DNA from: Homarus americanus
Taxonomy: Eukaryota > Arthropoda > Malacostraca > Decapoda > Nephropidae
Direction of reading: 5' to 3'
NCBI RefSeq assembly: GCF_018991925.1
Contig: NW_024725489.1
Location: forward strand, 4,268,738 to 4,332,737
Length of the DNA: 64,000 nt
This document shows, piece after piece, positions 57,940 to 64,000 of this stretch (position 1 is the stretch's first letter; the number at the start of each line of letters is the position of its first letter). The translations under genes were made by a program, and so were the position numbers. Below the pieces are notes generated by a model that had not been told where the DNA came from, made no database searches, and worked only from the letters and a program-made list of their open reading frames with translations.

Positions 57940-60790
57940 CAGCTCAGTTCGATGTCAGATTTCAAATGAGCACGTTCACCGCAGAGGAAGGGCTTCTATC
58001 TAGTTATGCTCTGGTATGTGCTCTTGTGCAGTAAAATAAAAAGGTCAAGAAAACTAAATTGAAAAAAGTAATCGAAAACAATGGTCTTTGCAGAGAGACC
58101 AATTTTCTCATGCAAATTTACTAGCAGAATTACACCATTCTTTTCATGGACGAAGAAAGGTTTAGTTACCTCTCATCAGTAGTTGCACCTTTTAAGAAAG
58201 ATACTTGCATGAGGAAAGCAGTACTTCCCATGAGCGCCTGATAACAACTCATAAACTTTTAAGCATCACGTTCATCCGACATGAGGCCCCTTCTTCACAA
58301 GACCCCCGTGTTGCACACTTATTTATTGCCTTCATGTACTGTACAACTCTCTTACCTTTGGCTCCCTGTCTTTACCATACTTAATAGCAGGGAGATGATA
58401 TTCTAATGCTCTACCAATTCATGTGATTTGTTTAAGTACAGAACTTTTAATACATTTGTGGATACTGAAATATCATGTGCAACGGAACCAGTATACTGTA
58501 CTGTATAATCCTTATTGTGTGAAATTTCCGGGGTGGAGAAAAAACTTGCTTCCTTGCCATTTTATCCGAGTGAAGTTTTAGGTGAGGAAAGACTAGTATA
58601 TTCCATTTAGTAATAAATTCCTTATCTTTTATGCTAAATGCCATTATGTCATTTAGTTTTGAAATAGATGGCGGGCAATTTTACTTAATGTTTATCACCT
58701 TAGGGTGTTCAGTTTCTGAAGCGTCACCAAGCCCATTCTTCTCCCTTGACCTCAACACTGTAGAAATAAAAGTAAATGGGTATATAAAATGAATTTAATT
58801 CCACGAAAAATAACAGGGTTAGTCTACCTGATTCACAGATGCAAAATTTTACCTGACAAAAACTAAAGCGAATCCTGATTTTAGCCCAAATCGTTGAAAA
58901 TGTATTTCAGACGATACACAGTTGTACTTTATTTATACAAGACAGATTTCTATCCAACGTCAGTGTAAACACAACAAGTAGACTGATACACCACTTTTAG
59001 TGGAAACGAAAGAATCCTAACTGAAGTTAGAGGGACATAATAGTGATAAAATAATATTTCATCATTATTGTTTGCCTTACTACAAGTCAATCTCTCCTGG
59101 AATCAGCACGTCTCCAAACGTAAGGAAAGACAGTTTTGAGAAACTCAACTTTGTTAGTAACTGACACCGGTTTATTCTCGGCGAACGCTGCGTTGGTCAC
59201 CCGGGTTCATTCGTGTCAGAGGTAGCGAGGTGAACCCTGGCGGGGGAACAGACGAAGGAAGACCAGAGGTGTCCCTTTCTCCACCATTACCAAGACGCCT
59301 GTCACTCTAACCGTCCTCTACCCTCCTAGCCCCATTGCAGATGTGCAGAAACACCTGCGAACGGATACAATAAGAAGGTTAGAGTTCATCGTCCAAATAA
59401 CCCGGTGACATTTTACGGTCTTATATGGTGATTATTTATTGTTTATTAGGGTTTAAGGGTAGGAATAAGCTTTTATATTGATGTGTTATGCTTTCATAAC
59501 ATATATGTTTATTAATATATGCTCTGTACACTTGTTACTGTTTCCATTACTTCAGGTACATACACCTATCACCACCAGTCATTATCCTAAATTTATCCTG
59601 GCAGTCACAAGACGAGTCTGAATTGTCTCAACTTAAGATTCATTAACATCTACAAACCAACCCAAACCGTTACAGTCTTTCGTATTCATTATCTCCTTTT
59701 TTTCTTATTAGATTGTGGTCAGAAAAACACTTTCCTTTTACATGAAGTGCTGCTTCCCAATTTCCTTACCTTTTATTGACAAAATTAATTTTAGATCAAA
59801 TGTTCTGCTCTTACAACATATCAACCACCACGCCCTCTCTCTTTCTCCAAAGATGCTCTAGTCGTTGTTCCACTGTTTGTTATTAACATGTTTAAAGCCA
59901 AACAATCAAACAGCCTGCGCCTCATCTTTTAGATCTAGTCCCTCGCGATAATGGAAGTCTTCCCCATACGAGTTTCCCTTCCTCGTATAACCTCGTATAT
60001 CAATATTTCTTCTCATCTGCTGGAGACTAAACGAACATATTAATTATAGAGCATAGTGTTGGTTTAAGCTACTTGTTTCGCTGTGGTCGTAAGTATCTTC
60101 CATTACTAATTTCTAAGAATAAAAAGTGACTAGAAAAATATGAGTGGGAATACGTATTACTGCGTCACAGCAGTGGGTGGGCCAAGAAGAATGTTGCGTC
60201 ACGCCTTTTGCATACAGTGTTCACATGTAGTATATTATACATCATCCTTTCCTTCATATTTTACACTTGTCTACTACATCTTTATTCGATTATTTGCTTT
60301 ACATTTTTTTTCAGGCAACGTGATATGCCCCCGGCATTGAAGACAAAAGTTATGCTCAGAGTTGGAATATTATTCCTATACAGTGAATCCCTCCCTACCA
60401 ACTCCATCTGTCCTAAAGGTTGGTGATGATTATAAATATTTGTTTTCTGGGTTTCTGAAGAGGACTGATACTCATGATGCCATTCTTCAGCTTCTTTCAT
60501 TTCGTTTAAGAATTCCCCATAAAATAGGACGGCCTTTTTAAAATAAGTTTTCATTTATTCTCAGGCGTTCAGGAGGGTTGTCGCTTCTTTATCGCACTAA
60601 GTACACAATACACACATCCGACGATAACAAGTATCAAAATGTTAAAGGGTGATGTCTGTCATCATTAAGCTTCCACATCTTCTCTAACCCTTTGTTTTCT
60701 TGATGAAAATGCAGTCTGTAAACTGTTCTCACAGCGCAACATTCAACCAAACTGGAGATTTTCGAAAGTATATAAAATTTTCATGAATAC
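57940..60790. other. No gene recognised
   Basis: About 2.85 kb of AT-rich sequence. Slightly GC-richer stretches at 59160-59340 and around 60140-60200 were examined, but no exon with good splice signals and protein-like content was found. Confidence 0.4.
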
Positions 60791-60792
60791 AG

Positions 60793-60796
<4 letters not shown>

Positions 60797-60854
<58 letters not shown>
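60797..60854. repeat. (TA)n microsatellite
   Basis: Uninterrupted TA dinucleotides. 60855-61480 has no recognised gene. Confidence 0.92.
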
Positions 60855-60856
<2 letters not shown>

Positions 60857-61485
60857 AGTTTTTGTCACTGATTACGAATTAATGAATGTCATATGTAAGA
60901 TGAACTCTTTTGACCTTTGAACTGAGGTCAGGTTATGACCATTTTCATCAGTGAACTAAATATAATTATTGTATATATAATCATCCACGTACTTTTAATA
61001 ACAGTTACCTTGGGGTAATTCTTATTGGACACGATAATTTAGTCTTTGATAAGTATTTCAACATCAGACACGTACAGGCTCGACTTTTTTCGATGACAAG
61101 ACTAATAAGATTAAATTTTTTAGTGGCTGGCCACACAGACCTCAGCCTTGGTGTCTGGTGAGGTTCGATTGGGGCCTTTTGAGTCCATACCGCCTGTAAC
61201 AACTTGTTTTATAGGTTATTTGTGAGATGTACAGTTGTGGACAAAAATAATTCGGCAGGAAGGAAGGGTCGGTATAGGGGTAGATGGAGACTTGGCATTG
61301 TCTCATAGAGGTGACGACTAAATTTTCTCTCTACACCACGAATTGATTTTTTTAGTTTAATTATGAGGCTTACACTCCCTCCCTCCCTTTTGGTCCACAA
61401 ATGTGAATCTTTCTGTTTATCCTTATGTCTATTTTTATCTCAATATCTGTCTATCATTATGTTATGAGTTACCCGGAGTTACAAA

Positions 61486-62735
61486 TGTTTTGTTTTGTTT
61501 TATCCTCTTCGCCACTGATCGACTCGCTAGCCGCCCGGGCGACCGGTCACGTCTCTGTCACGCACTGTTGGCAAATACTGGGCATGCACCGGCTCCTGAA
61601 TATACCTGAATCCGCTCCAGTGTTGGTCAAATCTTGTCTTGAAAGAGCTCACACTCGGTGCCGTCACAACACTTTCTGGTAGATTGTTCCAAGAGTTTAC
61701 AACCCTCACTCAGAAAAAGTTTGCCCTCACGGTTTTCTGGACTTGCGGCTTCTTCAATCTTGAACTGTGACCCCTTGTGGGGTGAGCGTCCGCCAGCTCC
61801 ACGTAAGGGCACTCGACTGAGTAGTGCCCCTTGAGATGCCTATACACCTCACCTAGGTCCCCCCTTGCCCGTCTGTAGTATAAGCTAGGCAAGTTCAGGC
61901 GCTCCAATCTCTCAGGGTAGCTGAGGTGCCGAAGTGCAGGCATCAGTCTGATGGCCCTCCTTTGAACATTTTCAACCAACTGACAGTCCCTAGCATATCT
62001 CGGGGACCAGACGGGGTGACAGTACTCCAGATGGGGAAGCACTTCACTCTTGAAGATCGTTACGAGGGACGGACCGTCTAGATATCTGAACGACTTTCTT
62101 ATAAGACCCAATAATTTATTTGCTTGGTTTATCTTCTTCTCGCAATGGCCCGAGAACTTCAGCTCATTGTCAACATACACACCTAGGTCCTTCTCACATT
62201 CAGTCTCAACTAGTGCAGTTTCTTCATCCCGTTGGGACATATGATACGCCTCCTTACCGTTGGTACGCCCCAGGTGCATCCTCTTACACTTCGTGACATT
62301 GAATATCAGCAGCCATTTCTTCGACCATTCCTGGAGTCCACAGAGGTTCTTCTGCAGCTCTTCACAGTCCGCTTGGTTCTTAATTTTCCGAAATAACTTG
62401 GCGTCATCGGCAAACATTTGTATGGAGGAGTGTACAACGTCAGGCATGCCATTTATGAAACAAACAAACAACAGCGGGCCCAATACATTGCCCTGTGGTA
62501 CCCCACTTGTGACAAGTGCAGATGACGATTTCGTGCCATTAATCACCACGCACTGCTTGCGGTCATGTAGAAAGTCTTCTATCCACGCTTGGACATTTCC
62601 CCGAATTCCGTACCCTTCCAGTTTGATTTTCAGCCTTTCGTGGGGTACACTGTCGAAAGCCTTGGCAAAATGTAGGTAAATATTGTCGATATTACCACCC
62701 ATAGTGGTCCATGCAGAATATTTTGCCAAGGTCAT
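61486..62735 (-). mobile_element. LINE, 5'-truncated, reverse transcriptase to 3' tail, inactive
   Basis: The minus strand reads RT motifs in order: IYLHFAKAFDSVPHERL (motif A), SGVPQGNVLGPLLF, the catalytic MFADDAKLF box, then KCKRMHLGR, EKDLGVYVDN, HLEYCHPVWSPR, VQRRAIRLM and a C-terminus WNNLPESVVTAPSVSSF then KTRFDQHWSGF, TAG at 61527. Motif A has His where the catalytic Asp is expected (the 3.35-kb copy has Asp). A TGA at 61710-61712 interrupts the frame just before VRVVNSWN. The 3' end is an (AAAAC)n-type tail at 61487-61503. The 5' break is near 62710-62735. Other copies: 297-3500, 10077-10250, probably 18285-18830. Confidence 0.88.
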
Positions 62736-62759
62736 TGATTTATTTAATCTTAATATAGT

Positions 62760-64000
62760 GACGTGTTGAATAATAACTTGCTGCTGTAAATATCAGAACA
62801 ATATTAACTTACTGCTGTATAAGAATGTTAAGAGTGACCGCATTCTACATTACCGAGGACTTAACCCTTTGAGTACAACGACTTACTCCTTTAAGTCATC
62901 GTTCTCGAGGGAACTATAATGTGTCATTTGTTAGGCTTTTGATTTTTTATACCACCACTCCTGCAAGTAATTATGACCTATCGTGATCAAACTTGTTTGT
63001 CTGTTTCCAGTAATCTTTAGTTATTGGTACAATATATCGAGCAGTGCGACTTGATTCACCAAGTATAACCTGTTTGTCTTTTGTAGTGTGTTAAATATCA
63101 GTTGACGCATTTTGTGAAGTATAACCTGAAACTTGAGGCACGTGACGGCTTAAACTTGAGCATTTAACTGCTGTTCTGGCACAACAAGTGCACTGTGTAC
63201 TATATACTATTATTTGATTACCGGTACAAACTATATGATTTAATGAAGAATTAATCATACGTATATTAAGTAATAACAAAAGTGAACAAATATGTTTTCA
63301 GATTCTTCAGGTAAAGAAAAATGTGACTATTGACGTAGGCGGAGTTGTTTACGTCGGTTAATGGGAACCGGTACTTCGAAAGTTCACGCGGGCAGCGTAA
63401 CCCAAAAACTACCTCGTTCACACTTACCAACTCTTCACGACCTATGTCTTGGAGGGAAAATATCAAAGATCAAGGTCACAGCTTTCACCTGTTGTGGCGA
63501 CACTTCGCTTAAGTGCAGTCTAATTCATATCACCTTACCTAATTAATACTTACTGTACTGTTTCGTTTACATAATGTGCTTACATAAACTACCTTAAAAT
63601 TATCAACGTGTAGAAACTTCAGTGTCCAGATTCACAAAGGTTCATACGATGAGTATTTTTCGTAACTGAAGATACAAGAATGCACCAAAGTACAGTAGTT
63701 GACTTAAGCTAAAATACAAAAACTAAACCGAAATAGCATCACCACCATAGCGAGACTCGACCTTAAAATAATGTAGATACGTTCTCTGAAACTATTTTTA
63801 ACCCCAATTGTGTTTCTTCACTAGGGCTGAGTGAACTGTAGTTGAGTCATGTGTCTCTGTTTGTCTTTGATACCCCCAAAATGTTCTACACTACTGAGGG
63901 TATACACAAACACTTGTTATCTTGAAAATAGGTTCTTATTCTCGTACGGGAGACAAATACAGAGGAACAATAGACAGTGGGCTTCCACACCATAAGGACT
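62760..64000. other. No gene recognised
   Basis: AT-rich to the end of the window. A short frame from ATG at 63361 (MGTGTSKVHAGSVTQK) has no splice or family support. Confidence 0.4.

Overview
This is eukaryotic nuclear DNA, most likely from a decapod crustacean or a close arthropod relative. The organism is inferred from three things: an arthropod-type split gene for a Failed-axon-connections (Fax/FAXC) homolog, the transposon mix (Penelope-like, Ty3/Gypsy, several LINEs, hAT, Tigger and many TA-flanked miniature elements), and long (TA)n/(CA)n/(ATT)n microsatellites. No bacterial, viral, rRNA or functional tRNA gene was seen.

Two protein-coding genes are well supported. (1) About 8.0-20.3 kb, + strand: the 3' half of a Fax/FAXC-like gene. 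Its exons are 8031-8236, 11059-11273, 18099-18215 and 20163-20263. The first two are homologous alternatives of one another with the same entry and exit phases. Neither length is a multiple of three, so exactly one of them must be used; this is the most interesting feature of the window. The 5' exons lie outside it. (2) About 32.9-41.8 kb, - strand: a very large, secreted, Ser/Gly/Ala/Thr-rich repeat protein. It has a TATA/initiator promoter, a small exon encoding a signal peptide, and one giant terminal exon built from 18-bp and 51-bp coding minisatellites. A 100-N gap and several apparent assembly indels interrupt it.

The rest is mostly repeats. 0-7.5 kb: a LINE broken by nested TA-element insertions, fold-back elements, and Penelope pieces inside a large inverted repeat. 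10-25 kb (largely Fax introns and 3' flank): LINE pieces and TA-flanked elements, ending in a Tigger relic at 24.6 kb. 26-30.5 kb: a dead, 5'-truncated Ty3/Gypsy element. 30.5-32.5 kb: more TA elements. 42-51.8 kb: LINE 3' ends, an internally deleted hAT with a perfect 8-bp target duplication, microsatellites and a small hAT-type element. 52-64 kb: a few weak candidate exons, two SINE-like sequences, an RTE-type LINE end, and a 5'-truncated LINE with a mutated catalytic residue.

Numbers are read by eye. Exon boundaries rest on splice consensus, phase and family resemblance, without transcript data.
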